A stretch of DNA of 64,000 bases from Bromus sterilis (GCA_950022295.1 OX465599.1:279765501-279829500); one strand, 5' to 3'; shown: positions 48,133-60,610, numbered from the stretch's first letter. Numbers and translations are program-made. The notes: generated from the sequence alone by a model not told the origin.

Positions 48133-48234
48133 AGTTGTGATTGTGTTGATTGTGATGCTTGCACAGCCTCCCATGTTCTGCAACAGTGCAACGAAATGAG
48201 TTGTGCGCAGCAAGTGCAGAGCAACTGGTCATAA
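48133..48234 (+). other. Possible orphan terminal exon, cysteine-rich
   Basis: After a good acceptor-like site (ATTTTGTTTCAG, 48121-48132), 34 codons are open to TAA (48232-48234). They encode SCDCVDCDACTASHVLQQCN, with a C-x-C-x2-C-x2-C spacing. No upstream partner exon is recognised and I know no family for it. It could be part of a split or dead gene together with the rhodanese-like fragment on the same strand, or chance. Confidence 0.25.
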
Positions 48235-48365
48235 ATTCATCTTATGCAAATTTCTTACGTACAGAAAAGATCACCACTCTGCCCTCCAGTGCTTGTGGAG
48301 TGGTAATCAAAGTCATGTCACAGTTGATCTATTCAACACACTTACGGATACTAACTGAAAAGTAA

Positions 48366-48725
48366 ATGGCAAGTTATTGTGTTTACCCAAAGATTTAACT
48401 TACCCTCGTATAACCGGGCAACAGTTGCTTTTGCGCTTTCACAAGCACAACTTACAGTAATATATGCTCATCAAGATGAACCTCTGCACCACGGAATGAC
48501 TGCACAGAGCATGTAATCTCATTAGCACCTAATCTGCAATGTCCATTTCTGACTTGCATATTCTTTCTACCAAACCTTCAGACTGTTTTCCATTTTCCAG
48601 CCACATAAAGCTGCATACAACAGTAAAACTTGAGGCTCTCAAGAAAATTGCACAAAAGTGGCACTACTGAATTCAGCTATCACTAAACCAGATTTAGTAG
48701 TGCATTTGATATCAAAAAACCCAAA
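48366..48725. other. Downstream flank of the PPR gene
   Basis: About 360 AT-rich bases that probably contain the PPR 3' untranslated region (minus strand). No other feature is seen. Confidence 0.4.
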
Positions 48726-51143
48726 TCAACCAGCACATGTCTCTTTCTGGTGTACTTCTGTAACCCCAGCAGTGCTCTCTTGATTGCTGAACATTGTAGA
48801 TTCTCCACTGACCGTCTCAAGATCATCAGCAACCATAAAGGCACGAACATCATCCTTGTGATCTATCCAGCTGTATCCACGACCTTTGACAACTCCACGG
48901 CTAATCATCAATGCCCTAATACCTGATGCATCCCCATGTCGGCCTAAGGAAGCATATATGTTTGACAAGAGCACATAAGGTGATGGGTTCTTTGGATCGA
49001 GGTGGAACAGGTGCTGCGCGGCACATTCCCCCAATTCAGCATTGTGATGTACAGCACAAGCAGCAAGTAGAACTTCCCACACTATAGGATCATCTTTGCA
49101 TGGCATTTTGTCTATTAGCGCCTCCACTTCAACAAGCCGCCCCGCTCGCCCCAATCCATCTATGAGGCAAGTGTAATGCTCAGCCAGTGGTGTAATTCTG
49201 TAAATACTCTCCATGGAGTTAAATAATGCAATAGCTTCGTCTATGAGCCCGGAGTGACTACATCCTGTTAAGACAGCAATGAAAGTGACACTATCTGGCC
49301 GCTGTTCTGTAGTTAACATATACTCAAACAGTTCAACGGCTTTCTCTCCAAAACCATTCTGAGCATATCCATGTATCATCTCATTCCATGCAACTATATT
49401 CTTACTCACCATGCAGTCAAAGGAAAGGCGTGCATCGTCCATGTTGCCACATTTAGCATACATATCGATCAGGGCACTACCCACATAGACATTCTGATCA
49501 TAACCATCTTTTGCAACTTGTGCATGTATCTGCCTACCTTGAGGCACTGAAGAAACTCTTGCACATGAATTAATCATAGTAGCGTAGGAGGATTCTGTGG
49601 GCATCATTCCATTTTGTCGCATCTGCTTGAAGAAATCGAAGGCCTCTCTATTCAAAGAATGGATAGCCAAGCCTGAGATCATGGAATTCCAACACACCAC
49701 ATCTCTCTCTGTCATCCTGTTGAAAATGCTCCTGGCAATACTAATCTGCCCACATTTTGAATACATATCCACCAAACCACTAGCGACGAACATGTCATTA
49801 TGCAACAGGAGTCTTACTGAAGCAGAATGGACTTGTGCTCCGAGGTCCAAATTCCCCAATCTTGAGCATGAACTGAGGATCACGGCCAGAGTTGTCCGGT
49901 CAGGCTGCACATTTTGATGCTGCATTTTCCTAAATAGCTCGATGGTTTCTTGATGCAGTTCCTCCTGGCAGTAACCAGACAAGAGTGTGTTCCACGTAGT
50001 CAAAGTCGGCTTCGATATGTTGTCGAACAGTGCACGAGCAGATGGAACATCCCTCGCCTTAATACAGGACGCGAGCATGTTACTGTAAGTGACCTCATTG
50101 GGCTCAGAGCCCGACTCTACCATCAGGTTCATCACTTCCAAAGCCTTCTCATAACTGCCCGCCTGGCCAAATCCGGTTATAAGGATGTTCCAAGAAACGA
50201 TACTGATGCTGGGCAACGAGTCGAACACCTTGACAGCCTCATCCATTTGCATGCACTTGGTGTACATATCGATCAAGGAGTTCCCCACATGCTGGTCTGC
50301 CCCAAAGCCTTTTCTGACGATCAAGGCGTGAATGCACTGTCCAAGCCGGTATGCGCGAACAACATTGAACTCGCTGGCACCGGCTTGTGCGCACGTGCCG
50401 AGAACACTGGACACGGCCACGGGATCAACACGAACCCCGCTCCTGCACATCCTCGCAAACAGCCTGAGCGCGTCCTCGACGGACCCGGTCTGCGCCAGCC
50501 CTCCCATCATCGCCGTGAAGGACACCTCGTTTGGGCAAGCCATCCTATCGAACAGGCGCACAGAATCCCCGACGCCGCCGCACTTGGTGTACATGCCAAC
50601 GAGCGCGTTCTCTACGAACAGGTTCTCTTCAAGCCCGAGCTTGACGACGAGCCCGTGGCAGCGCCTCCCGTCCCCGAGCGCGGCCACGGCGCCGCACGCA
50701 CTGAGCACGCTGGCGAGCGTGAAGTGCGTCGGGACGAGGCCCTCCCGCAGCATCCCTTCGTAGAGGCCCAGCGCCTCGCCCGCGCGCTCGGACCGCGCGA
50801 GCGCGGCGATAACGGTGTTCCAGGAGACGACGTTCGGCTCGGGCATTTCGTCGAGCAGTGTCCGGGCCGCGTCGAGGTCGCCCGCGCGGCTGGCCGCCGA
50901 GAGAGCCGCATTGTAGGAGTAAGCGTTGGGGTGGGGCAGGGTGCGGAAGGCGCGGAGGGCGTCGTGCGGGAGGCCGGAGAGGGAGTAGAGCTCGACGAGG
51001 CGGTTGAGGAGGAAGGTGTCGGCGGCGAGGCCGCCGGCGAGGACGCGCGCGTGGGCGGCCTTGGCGTGGGCGCGGCTGGGTTTGGGGCTCCGCTTGATGC
51101 AGGCTTGCAGCACGGCCGCGAGCTGGGCCGCCGGGTTCGCCAT
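48726..51143 (-). CDS. PLS-class pentatricopeptide repeat protein (805 aa)
   Basis: The single intact non-TE gene in the window, intronless. Start is ATG at 51143 (MANPAAQLAAVLQACIKRSP); stop is TGA at 48726-48728. Repeats of about 31-36 residues run from near residue 45 to 690, with hallmark strings such as VVSWNTVIAALARS, FVENALVGMYTKCG, VGNSLIDMYTKC, VAWNEMIHGYAQNG and FIAVLTGCSHSGLIDEA. An E motif follows (DPIVWEVLLAACAVHHNAELG and PSPYVLLSNIYASLG), then a short E+-like tail (DDVRAFMVADD). There is no DYW deaminase domain. Such proteins bind single-stranded RNA in mitochondria or plastids, mostly as site-recognition factors for C-to-U editing, working with a separate DYW protein. Overall layout recalls Arabidopsis At4g20770 (from memory). 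The coding 5' half is far richer in GC than the 3' half, as in many grass genes. Target RNA cannot be read from here. Confidence 0.95.
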   Translation of the reverse strand: MANPAAQLAAVLQACIKRSPKPSRAHAKAAHARVLAGGLAADTFLLNRLVELYSLSGLPHDALRAFRTLPHPNAYSYNAALSAASRAGDLDAARTLLDEMPEPNVVSWNTVIAALARSERAGEALGLYEGMLREGLVPTHFTLASVLSACGAVAALGDGRRCHGLVVKLGLEENLFVENALVGMYTKCGGVGDSVRLFDRMACPNEVSFTAMMGGLAQTGSVEDALRLFARMCRSGVRVDPVAVSSVLGTCAQAGASEFNVVRAYRLGQCIHALIVRKGFGADQHVGNSLIDMYTKCMQMDEAVKVFDSLPSISIVSWNILITGFGQAGSYEKALEVMNLMVESGSEPNEVTYSNMLASCIKARDVPSARALFDNISKPTLTTWNTLLSGYCQEELHQETIELFRKMQHQNVQPDRTTLAVILSSCSRLGNLDLGAQVHSASVRLLLHNDMFVASGLVDMYSKCGQISIARSIFNRMTERDVVCWNSMISGLAIHSLNREAFDFFKQMRQNGMMPTESSYATMINSCARVSSVPQGRQIHAQVAKDGYDQNVYVGSALIDMYAKCGNMDDARLSFDCMVSKNIVAWNEMIHGYAQNGFGEKAVELFEYMLTTEQRPDSVTFIAVLTGCSHSGLIDEAIALFNSMESIYRITPLAEHYTCLIDGLGRAGRLVEVEALIDKMPCKDDPIVWEVLLAACAVHHNAELGECAAQHLFHLDPKNPSPYVLLSNIYASLGRHGDASGIRALMISRGVVKGRGYSWIDHKDDVRAFMVADDLETVSGESTMFSNQESTAGVTEVHQKETCAG

Positions 51144-52445
51144 CAGCGCGGGAGCTTCTTAGTAGTGGCAATAGTTTTTATAGTGTACGACCGACAGAGC
51201 CCATCAACTCGTTGTGGGGAAGTTCAGGCTTTTCCCCTCAGTTCGGTTTTGGCTTGGGCTTGACACACTGCACACTCCTCGTCATATTTTATTTTTTTGA
51301 GTGGGGATGCACATTCGTTGTCGTCTGAAAAAAAAAGGTGTCTTTTTTGTACGGGGAGAAAAAAAAAGGTGTCTTAGAGCATTCATTTCAAGCAAGAGAA
51401 AAGATAACATTTTTAAGAACACTAAGCTTTATCCATTTCAATGCTACGCACTAATCATCGAACAATAAAACCAAGCTTAATCCTATCTTTACCAAGCACT
51501 CTTCATTTCTAAACATTTTGTTTTCATGATTGGAACGTTCTAGATGCACTCATTAAATTTCCTAGCCCAGCTGTCTTCAAAGATTACTGCTCCAGAAGAA
51601 AATTTAAAACTTAGTTGATTGGGCCTCGTAGCACCGCATCCATCCTACTTCTTGCTAGTAGATCTCTTCATAGCGCTCATCGCTGCGCTTGAGGAAAAAC
51701 TGCTCTTTACACATACCATGACCCCCCTACCCTTCATGACATGTCATGGTGAAATAGCCACCATTGCACATCGTAAGTAACCTCAAGCGGCGACATCCAA
51801 CGCAATGTGTCACCATCCTCCTGAGCGTGTGCCACCATGTTTTAGCCTTCTCAAGAGGATGCTTTCCAAGGGGGTGGATGCACTCCGTGGTCGCCAGCCT
51901 ACCTCACAAGTCTCCTTGCTCACCTCATCCTTTTGTAACTAACCATGGGACCTTGCCCAGGAGTGTTTTAGCTTATGGTTAGTTGCTCACCTTTTCTTCT
52001 CATGCACCCGGGATATGCCGCCTCTGTGAATACAACAAGGCATCGCAACGATCACCCCTTCGACAACCAAGCCCTCGACCACTTTGACTGCCAGGTACAT
52101 CCGGACATCTCCCATCTACGGTACCACTAGTTGTTGTGTGGATGTGTGATGGATTTATACGGGTTGTTCAGGCGAACGTTGTGCTCTTCGATGCACAACA
52201 CGCCATGTTGAACGGGAACAAAACAATGTGCGCAGTGAAGGGCTGGATCAAACACGGTACACGGTCCAGGCGGCTAGAGGGAACAATTAGGCTCCTGGTC
52301 GTGCACCCATGTCACCTTGGTGCCCTGGGCCACCACCACCCCCTCCCCTTTGCCCAAATAAAAGTTACAAGAGAGGAAGAAATTTACCAGAAATCGACGC
52401 CGTCCCGCCTCCACCATGAAAGATTGATCTATGACAGTTGGAGCA
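51144..52445. other. Upstream region of the PPR gene and unassigned DNA
   Basis: Holds the presumptive PPR promoter (minus strand). No clear TATA box within 100 bases. Two nearby A-runs each followed by GGTGTCTT (near 51330 and 51360) look like a small duplication. 51400-52440 has no recognised gene. The right edge is the start of a family-A LTR at 52446. Confidence 0.4.
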
Positions 52446-53636
52446 TGATATGTCTCAAACGTATCTATAATTTTTGCTTGTTCCATGCCCTTTTTGTGTC
52501 ATTGCTACATCTTTTTTCCATGATTTTGAATCATTTATTGGATTAACCTACTAATATAGAGCCTAGTGCCAGTTTTTGTCTGTTTTTTCTTTGCAATGCA
52601 GAAAAAAGTCCAAAAATGAAGTTGCTCAGAAAATTCCCAAAAAATTCCCAAAAAATATTTACATCGGAAGAGTCCTCCAGCCGGAGGACGGAGTCAAGAG
52701 GTGGCCCCAGGCCCCCATGCGCCCTCCCGGCGCGGACAGGCCCCACCTGTAACGCCCCGACCACTCCCAACCGGTTAACCACTGATTCCATGGTCGGTGC
52801 GCCTGGGATCTAGACTGTCCTCACACACCAACACTAGTCTTTTCTGCATACTTTGTCCTCACTCGTGCGCACCCGGGATCAACTTCCCAATCGGTCACCC
52901 ATCCCAAGACTACTCCAAGCCAAGCATGCTTAACTTGGGAGTTCCTTGGAGCTGGGCTTCCGGAAAAGAAGGTGCACCTTGTTGATATGAGTAGTCTATC
53001 ATTCCTATTGAGATCCTGGGCTGTTACACCACCCGCGCGGGGTGGCCGCCTGGGTGACCTGGGCACCGCCTCGGACTCCCCCTTGGCCTATAAATTCCCC
53101 ATGACGCAAAAACCTGAGATATCCAGACGTCTTTTCTAGAAGTGATCCCGATCTCCGCCGCCATCGAAACCTAGCTTCAGGGGTCACCAGGATCCTGCTC
53201 CGGCACCCTGCCGGAGAGGGCCTTGGCCCCCGGGGCCATCTTGATCAACTCTTCTTCACCCCATGATGGATCGTGAGTAGTTCCTCCTTGGACTACGGGT
53301 TCATGGCAGTAGCTATGTGGTATCTTCTCCCCCTTGATCTTCAATACAAAGTTCTCATGAGCTGCCCTACATGATTGAGATCCATATGATGTAATTGGTG
53401 TTGTGTTTGTTGGGATACGATGAATTGTTACCTTGTTCAGTCCTAAGAGGTTTATAAATTATTGTTGCTGCACTTTTGTTGTTCTTAATTCTTGCTATTA
53501 GTGCACGAGTAACATGATTTTAGATCTGATCATGTTATGGTTGCATGATTATAATTGTTGTTCTAGATCTTATCTACGGTTGTATGCACCTATTATAGTC
53601 CGGAACCGGCAATCCCAAAGGTGACAGCTTGGGACA
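52446..53636 (+). repeat. Second family-A LTR, truncated by element B
   Basis: TGATATGTCTCAAACGTATC start and the same order of blocks as LTR 29843-31486 (for example CGTGAGTAGT..CTTGGAC and GAGCTGCCCTACATGAT). No purine tract lies on its left, so it is a 5' or solo LTR in plus orientation. It is interrupted by Cassandra (52748-53028) and cut at 53636 by B. About 905 bp of LTR are visible. Confidence 0.85.
52748..53028 (-). mobile_element. Cassandra TRIM solo LTR (281 bp) with 5S rRNA-like segment
   Basis: TGTAACGCCCC...GGGCTGTTACA, flanked by CCACC on both sides (52743-52747 and 53029-53033). On the minus strand the segment 52945-52881 reads like the 3' half of plant 5S rRNA: GAACTCCCAAGTTAAGCATG, then GGATGGGTGACC, then TGGGAAGTT. 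These include the internal Pol III control region. This is the defining property of Cassandra, a short non-autonomous LTR element of vascular plants. Confidence 0.93.
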
Positions 53637-56600
53637 TGATGACCCTCAACGTAAAGGTATCTAATGTAGTGTTTTTGATAAGTAAGAGTGTCGAATCCAA
53701 CAAGGAACGAAAGGTATTGATAGGTGATTTTGGACAAGGAATAACTGCAAGCACTGAAAGATAACTTTTTAGGGGTTTTCGATATAAGCAACAATAAGAT
53801 AAAAGCAAGCAAAGTAAATAGCACTGAGGAGCAGCAAGTGGCCCAATCCTTTTGAGCAAAGGATAAGTCTGACAACTGAACTTATAAAGACTAAAGCGTT
53901 CTTGAGGACACATGGAGAGGTAGTCACGTGCTTTTGCCATACTCCGTATCGATAACAAGTGTTGAGCTGATAAGTGTTGAGTGGGTGGATCTATGCTAGC
54001 ACACCTTCTAGACTAAGATAAGTGCACACTTATGATTAAACATCTTGCAAGCATCCGCAATTACAAGATAGAAATTAAGGCAAAGCCTAACCATAGCAAT
54101 GAGATCAAGGATCCAATAGTCCCTTGTGCAAAAGTGTGCAAACTTGGGTTCAGGTTTCTGTCACTCCGGCAATCCACCTTAAGCATTCTTAATACACAAT
54201 GTATTCCCCTAGGTCATTAAGAAGGCGAAGTGTTGAGTGTTCGACTCACACAACACCACTAGGAAAATAACAACACAACTTAAATATCAAACAACACAAA
54301 TTACTTCAACATCATATGACTACTAGCAACTAGACTTCTCCCATGTCCTCAAGAACTACAGTAACTACTCACAAGACATAAAAGAGATCATGATCAGAGG
54401 TGATAAATATATGATAAACAATCTGGACATAATGGTATTTCTCCAACAACACTCAATAGCATTCACCACAAAGTAGTAATCAACACCGGTAGAGTAGAGA
54501 GGATAGATAGTACGGATTACAACACAAGTTAAACTTGTGAGGTGAGTGTAACATCCCAGTTTTCACAAAAATTAAAATTTTTGTTTTCGGTGGGAATTGT
54601 TTGATTGTCTGATTTGTTTGCGGTGTTTGCATCCCCGATTTATCGATCGGTGATTATTTTTCCCCCCTCTTATCTCGTATCGGACGGAGACCGACCCCTT
54701 CCCACCACGGCACACGACCTGTGCGGCATCGGGAAAGTCACCCGATCACCGTCGTAATTTTCGGCAGAAGACCAGCCTTCACCATCGGTGCGAAAAAAAC
54801 CCCATTTATATTTAAATGGGTTATTTTATCGAGGGGGTGTTCGACGTTCTATTTTGGCATTAAACGTTGTAGACGACGTCAGTACAGTGTGGCGATGCTG
54901 TGTTTCAAATTTTGTGCGATTCCGACTTCGTCGGGTAGGTGAGCGTTCGGAGGTGCCGTGCATAGTAGCCGGTATATCTCCAGGGGCGTATTTTCAAAAT
55001 GCCACGTGCGTTGTTAGATGGCCTCCTGGATTCCCGGCTTATCTTCGGATTCTAGCCCACCCGAAAAACTGGACCCAATCGGGCCATTTCGTGGCCCGAA
55101 AACACCCCCAAACACCCACTTGCTATTTATAGCAATGCTACCTACCAAATCTGGACAAACCCTAGACAACCTCCCTCCAATTCTGTGCCTACCCTCTCCC
55201 CCGCCGCCACTTGGAGCCAGCCACACCCCCATGCCAGATCGGGCTGCAGCGCTGTGATCCGTCGGATGCGGATCGGACGATCCTCATGAGGCCACGTCAC
55301 CAGATGGAGATTCCCCCCAGCCCAAGCTCCTCCTCTCCGTGGGCGTCCTCCGCCCGAGTGCCCGAGCCGCCGCAGCCAGCGCTCCCCCGACAAGCAGTTG
55401 CCGGCGCCGTCGCGCCACCAGCAAGTCGTCCCCTCCGCACCCCTCTCCTCTTTTCCTTCCCTCCTCCTTCCTCTCTCACGTCCTCCTCCCTCTTCCCCCG
55501 TAGAAGAACAGTCCGCCATGGAGGGAGCTCCGAGAGCTCGTCGCCGCATAGCCCCGGGGCAAAGCCGGAGCCCTCCTCTGACCGGACCGCCGCCGGACCC
55601 GGCTTCCCCATCGCCCGCGCCGCTGCCATCTCGCCGGAGTGGTGGCCGGCGAGCCCCTGCAGTACGCGGCCGCCAGCCATCCCGCTGGATCGGGATCGAG
55701 GCGAGCACCCGACCTCCCAGCCACCACCAACCGCCCGCCCACGTGGGCTGGCGCACCTCTGAGGCCCAGCTCCCTCGCGGCCTGGTTGGGCCAGCCAGCC
55801 GAGCCGAGCCGCTAGCCACTTGGGCCACGGCCCAGAGGTGAGGCCCCCCTTTTTTATTTTTTTTTATTTTTTTCCTGCTGTGCACTATTGGGCCGGCCCA
55901 GTAGCTCCGAATTCGGCCCAACACTCTCTTTTTTTCTGTTTTATTAATAAAAATTGGCAGATTGTGTTATATTTTTGCGGTGCTCGTACCTTTTCAACCG
56001 TAGCTCGGATCGCAATGCTTTTAATATGAAACTTGCTTAGTTTTGTGTGTAGTTTAATAAAATGTGCTCCTTTGCCATGTTTGGCTTTGTTTACATGCTG
56101 TTTGACTGTTAATTACACTGCTTGCCACTGTAACTTGTAATTGCTATAACTTTTTTACCGTTGCTCGGTTTAAAATGTTTCTTATATGTAACTTGACTAT
56201 AATTGCATGTAGATTGTGTTTATGCTGCTCTTGCTTGCTAGTAAAAATAATAAAATATTGTTTAGGTGCAAAACAGTACCAAATGCAATAAATATCGTGG
56301 GGTCCGTAATAGTCGGCATGTATAGGTTTTACCCCCCACTTAAATTTGCTAGCTTAGGTAGTTTGTTTATGCTTCACCTCTTGCCATCCTTGTGTGCTAT
56401 GCCATGCTTGCTTGAGTTGCCATGTTAACAAACTTTGTTGATAACCTGTAGCTAAGCAACTTGAACCACCGTAAACGTGCGGTATTCGTCGTGTGTGACC
56501 GATACCCCACTTAAACTGTTAGTAATCGTTCTCGACGATAGATCCGTATCGCGTTTCCGTGTCGTGTGATGTCTTCTTGATCTTGTGTTGCCCCGTAGTA

Positions 56601-58356
56601 ATAGAGTGTTTGCTCGTTGACTGCTTTCCAGTGTTTATCGTCTTGTGTGCTTCCACGGGTACCTCTCGGAGACGATGCGAGCTTGCGATGAACTACACCT
56701 TCGGAACCCGACTTATCAACAGGCAAGGACTATACATTACTTATGATCCATTCTATTTCAACCAGCGGTTTGCATGCTAGTCTAGGTTAGGTTCGATGTT
56801 TGATCCTACCACATGTTTACATCCTCTTTCAAACCGATACAGCCATGTCCCCTCCCAGCAAACCATGTACGGCTATGTTACTATTTCTCATTGCTCAGCC
56901 CCTGCTTAGTATGCATGCTTAGGATGCTACGATGTTACCCTGTTACTCCTTGGGTTGGGATATCACATTATTATTACTGTTGATGATATGATTATTGTAA
57001 ATGTTGATTATATTCGACGAAGGATGGAAGGTCTAGGCTATCCCGCCCCGACGCTTTGTTCCATTCGAGTCACCTAGGATCCGAGTTCCGGGTATTGGTT
57101 TTAAGACTGAGCGTGCCTGACCGCGTGTGGGATTTTATGGGGTCCCCTTGTTTTACCTAGCTAGCTTCAAACATTCCTCATCGAATGCTTGGCTTCTTAT
57201 CTTACTCTCTAGATCGTTAGCCACTTCATCAATGCTAGTGCGGCAGCAACCTCACCACTTACCCCTTCCTTACCGTAAACTACTAGTTATCCTAGAATGA
57301 CGAGTGATGAAGTCCTTGCTGGGTCAGATGACCACTACAGTTGGATGCTGAGTACCTCTGTACTCATGATACTACCCCAAACTCTTTTCAGGGTTCTTGA
57401 TCGACAACAGGTATGGTGATCGACGTTTCACGTGGAGACTCGACGACGACTAGTTAGGCGGATCCCGGCGGAGGGCCTGGACCCGTGTGGTTATGGGAAT
57501 CGATGTTTTTCTCTTTGCCAGTAGGCATTTGATTGTAGTCTGTACTCAGACATGTACCTTCCGCTGATGTATTGTATTTAAGGCAGTTGCATGCCGATTG
57601 TATGAGATGTTGTATCATTGTATCTGTAATGTTGTGATATCATGTTGGAAATCCGGGGCATATGACTTCGTCATATGTCGCGGTGGGACCGATATGTGCT
57701 TCGTCCCCGGATCTAGATGGAAACATCTAGATTTGGAACAGTACCGCATATCGGGCCTTACAGTGAGATTGGATGGTGGTGGAGATGGTGCAGATGTTGA
57801 TGATGATCTCGATGATGCCTGTGACGATGGTGATGACGATGGCGATGATCTCCCCTTCCGGGAGGTGATCTCCGCGACGGAATCTGCCCGCTGGAGAGCC
57901 ATTTTGTTCTCTGTACATTTCCACCACGGAGTGGCGACGAAACTCCGTGAAAGCTTCTCTTTTTTAGGTTTTCGCGTAACGAGGAGTATATAGGCCAGAG
58001 GGGGGAGCCGGGAGTGGCCCCAGGGCTCCAGGCGCCCTCCCGGCGCGGCCAGGGGTGGGGCCGCGCCAGGTGGCGGCCTGGGGCTCCTGTGCCCCCCCTC
58101 TGGCCCCTCTTCGGCGAGTCTTCGTTAATCTTCTGGAAAATACCCCCCATCGATTTTCAGGTAATTTGGAGGTATACTTCTTCAGCAACTCAGCGCCCAC
58201 TTTTTACCGCTGAATCCTGCGTCTGCTGCTTCGGCACCGGAAAGCAAACTGTGTAAAATAAGCCAAAACAACATAAGAACATCATCGTAATGTGAAATAT
58301 ATCAATGAATAAGGATGAATTACGATATAAAATAGTGATGCAATTTGGACGTATCA
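53637..58356 (-). repeat. LTR of minus-strand element B, split by solo LTR F
   Basis: TGATGACCC...GACGTATCA on the plus strand. Removing F and one target copy leaves about 1499 bp, close to the 1517-bp solo LTR B at 32279-33795. The right neighbour ACTCCCCCAAGCTT reads as polypurine tract AAGCTTGGGGGAGT on the minus strand, so this is the 3' LTR of an element whose interior extends to the right. Left flank GGACA (53632-53636) is the candidate target duplication within LTR A. Confidence 0.88.
54547..57762 (+). repeat. Solo LTR F (3216 bp) with target duplication GTGAG
   Basis: TGTAACATCCC...GGGCCTTACA, flanked by GTGAG (54542-54546 and 57763-57767). The site without it is visible in the sister LTR (CTTGTGAGGTGAGATGGGATG near 33180-33197). 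Ends match family X in form and a central block (56830-57180) matches X 6780-7190, but most of the length differs. GC-rich 55140-55840 contains long chance reading frames on both strands. No internal domain is left. Confidence 0.92.
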
Positions 58357-59851
58357 ACTCCCCCAAGCTTAGACCTCGCTTGTCCCCAAGCGAAAACTGA
58401 GCTCAGTAAACCTGTCCACAAGTTTAGAGAGTTAAGTGTCGATAAATAAAATACGGACAAGAAGCATCATGATATTTTCACCAAACTCAAAAATCCTAAA
58501 CCACAATCTCCAACTCATAAGGCCCTTATGAAAGAGTAATACATATTATAATCAAAAGTAGGGCTAAGGAAACTCATCAAATCATGGCAAACAAGTCCTT
58601 TGGTCAAGGGACAACTAAAAGCTTTTACCTTTGCTCTTTCTCTTTATATTTTGAAGAAACAATTTGTAACTTTTTGAAAGAACAAGCTATTAGTCATGAA
58701 GTGCAAATGTTAACACAAAGGAAGATGTTTGCTTGGAAAATGCTTTTGCAAACAACTTACTTATCATGAGATAATGTCAACAATGATATGGCATGGCAAA
58801 ACTTTAATGCAGCATTATATGGATGAATCTTCATCAGCATCAAGTGTCTGTTCTCTTTGGGAAAGGAGGAAGTAGGGAAAACTGACTCAACATAAAAGTA
58901 AAGGAAAAAGCCTTGTTAAAGGCAAGCAGGGAAAACTCAAGTGCTATCCTTAAACCAAACAGAATGAAAACAAGTTTTGAGAGGTGCATGATTTGTCAAC
59001 GAATGCTAATAGATAATTCAATTGCTTCTCAGATTGGACAAGTTTCGAGGAACGACTCCCAAACGGGGACGATCACATCCCCGTAATCTCCTTTGTTTAT
59101 CACTGCCAAAGTTTTCCGATTTCTCATGAACAAAGCGTGAAGGAGGGTTTGTTTGTTGTATTATCTTTTGTGAGCTGGGCGCACTCATGCCAGTTCCTCC
59201 TCGTGTTAGGGGTTTGCAGATTAGGCATGCAATCCCGGGATAAAACTTGTCCAACTTAAGAAGATCATGAGTTAACTACTACTTCCTCATGAGCTAAAAC
59301 AGGGGCACAAAATAGAAGATTTTGAACATCTAAGGATAACACAAAAATTCTATGCTTTAGGAGTGGTAGTGGAATACCACGAATAAGAAGGTATGTTGGA
59401 CTCATATGAAAGATACTGGTTTCAGGGTATGGATGTACAAGTAGAAGTCCGCTTAGTACAGAGGTTTGGCTAGCAAAGGATTTGAGAGAACAGACAATTG
59501 AAGATGACTTGGATGCAAAGCAATACAAATCATAAACATTAAAATAAGCATAGCATATCAAGTTGTCTTCCTTGTCAACATAACACTACAAGCATAATAA
59601 CAAAGAGGGTTTGGCTATGTCGCTACTTTGAGAAAAATAACATGCTTGCTTTTATGACCAAAGCTATGTTTGCCAAGATTAAATAAAGTTTACAAAGCCA
59701 TACCTGATATAAGGTCAATACTCTCCATAAGAATCATCATGAGGTCGATTGCGTGAAGAGAATACCGAGTGCAACAAAGGGATCAATAGACTTCTCGTTA
59801 ATATTCCATCATAGACGACTCCACACTCACAGATACATAACTCTCCCAAAA
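58357..59851 (-). mobile_element. 3' interior of element B, non-coding
   Basis: Starts with the polypurine tract (58357-58370) and continues as AT-rich sequence without gag or pol motifs, until LTR D cuts it at 59852. The pol genes, if any, would lie to the right beyond D, outside the window. Confidence 0.7.
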
Positions 59852-60610
59852 TGTCACACCCCGCCTGAATACCACTGTACACAGACGAGTGCCGCCCACA
59901 CACCAGCCCAGGAATCACTCTGGTGTGCGCGCTTACAACACGTACCAAAAATATAGGCACAACTGCAAAAGGATTCATAAGCCAAAGTGGCTTGAATCAA
60001 TACATTACCACCATAGATGGTTTATTACAGAGATGGGGGCAACGGAATAATAACTGTCTATGGCAGCACGGACTTGGAGCGGCTCCAATCCACAGGGATC
60101 TTACTGGGTTACTCTTCCTAGCTCACAAACGCTCGACTTCTCCTAGGATAGCGGATCCTTAGATAAACCTGAAAATCTGGCTACGCGAATAGCCAGGGAT
60201 GAAACCCATGTGAGTACGTTTGAATGTACTCGCAAACAAGCAAACCAAGTAACATATACAACAAGCAAAGCAATCCATGATATTCAAGCATGCCTTAAGT
60301 TATTAGAGTGACATTAGTTGTCATGGCATAACAGTTTAAACAATATTAATAATCATGGCATGAGCAATATTATCATGATGAATCTGAACAATATTAACAT
60401 GATGAATCTGAACAATATTAACATGAAGAATCTAGCATATTATCATGAATAAAATTAGTGCGATAACAATCAACACATGGAATGATCAATATCATCATAA
60501 TGAAATGAGCATTCTACCATGATTAAGACTAGTGCAAACAACACATGGAACACTCATGATCATCGCATGACCATGCAGCTTACCTCGGAGTCATCACCGA
60601 CTCCACCTTC

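Noticed and set aside
49950..51263. 437-codon reading frame on the plus strand opposite the PPR gene
   Set aside because: It mirrors the GC-rich half of the PPR coding strand, has no recognisable domain, and antisense frames are common over GC-rich grass genes.
55142..55924. 260-codon minus-strand frame and overlapping plus-strand frames
   Set aside because: Inside solo LTR F; GC-rich, with simultaneous frames on both strands and no domain.
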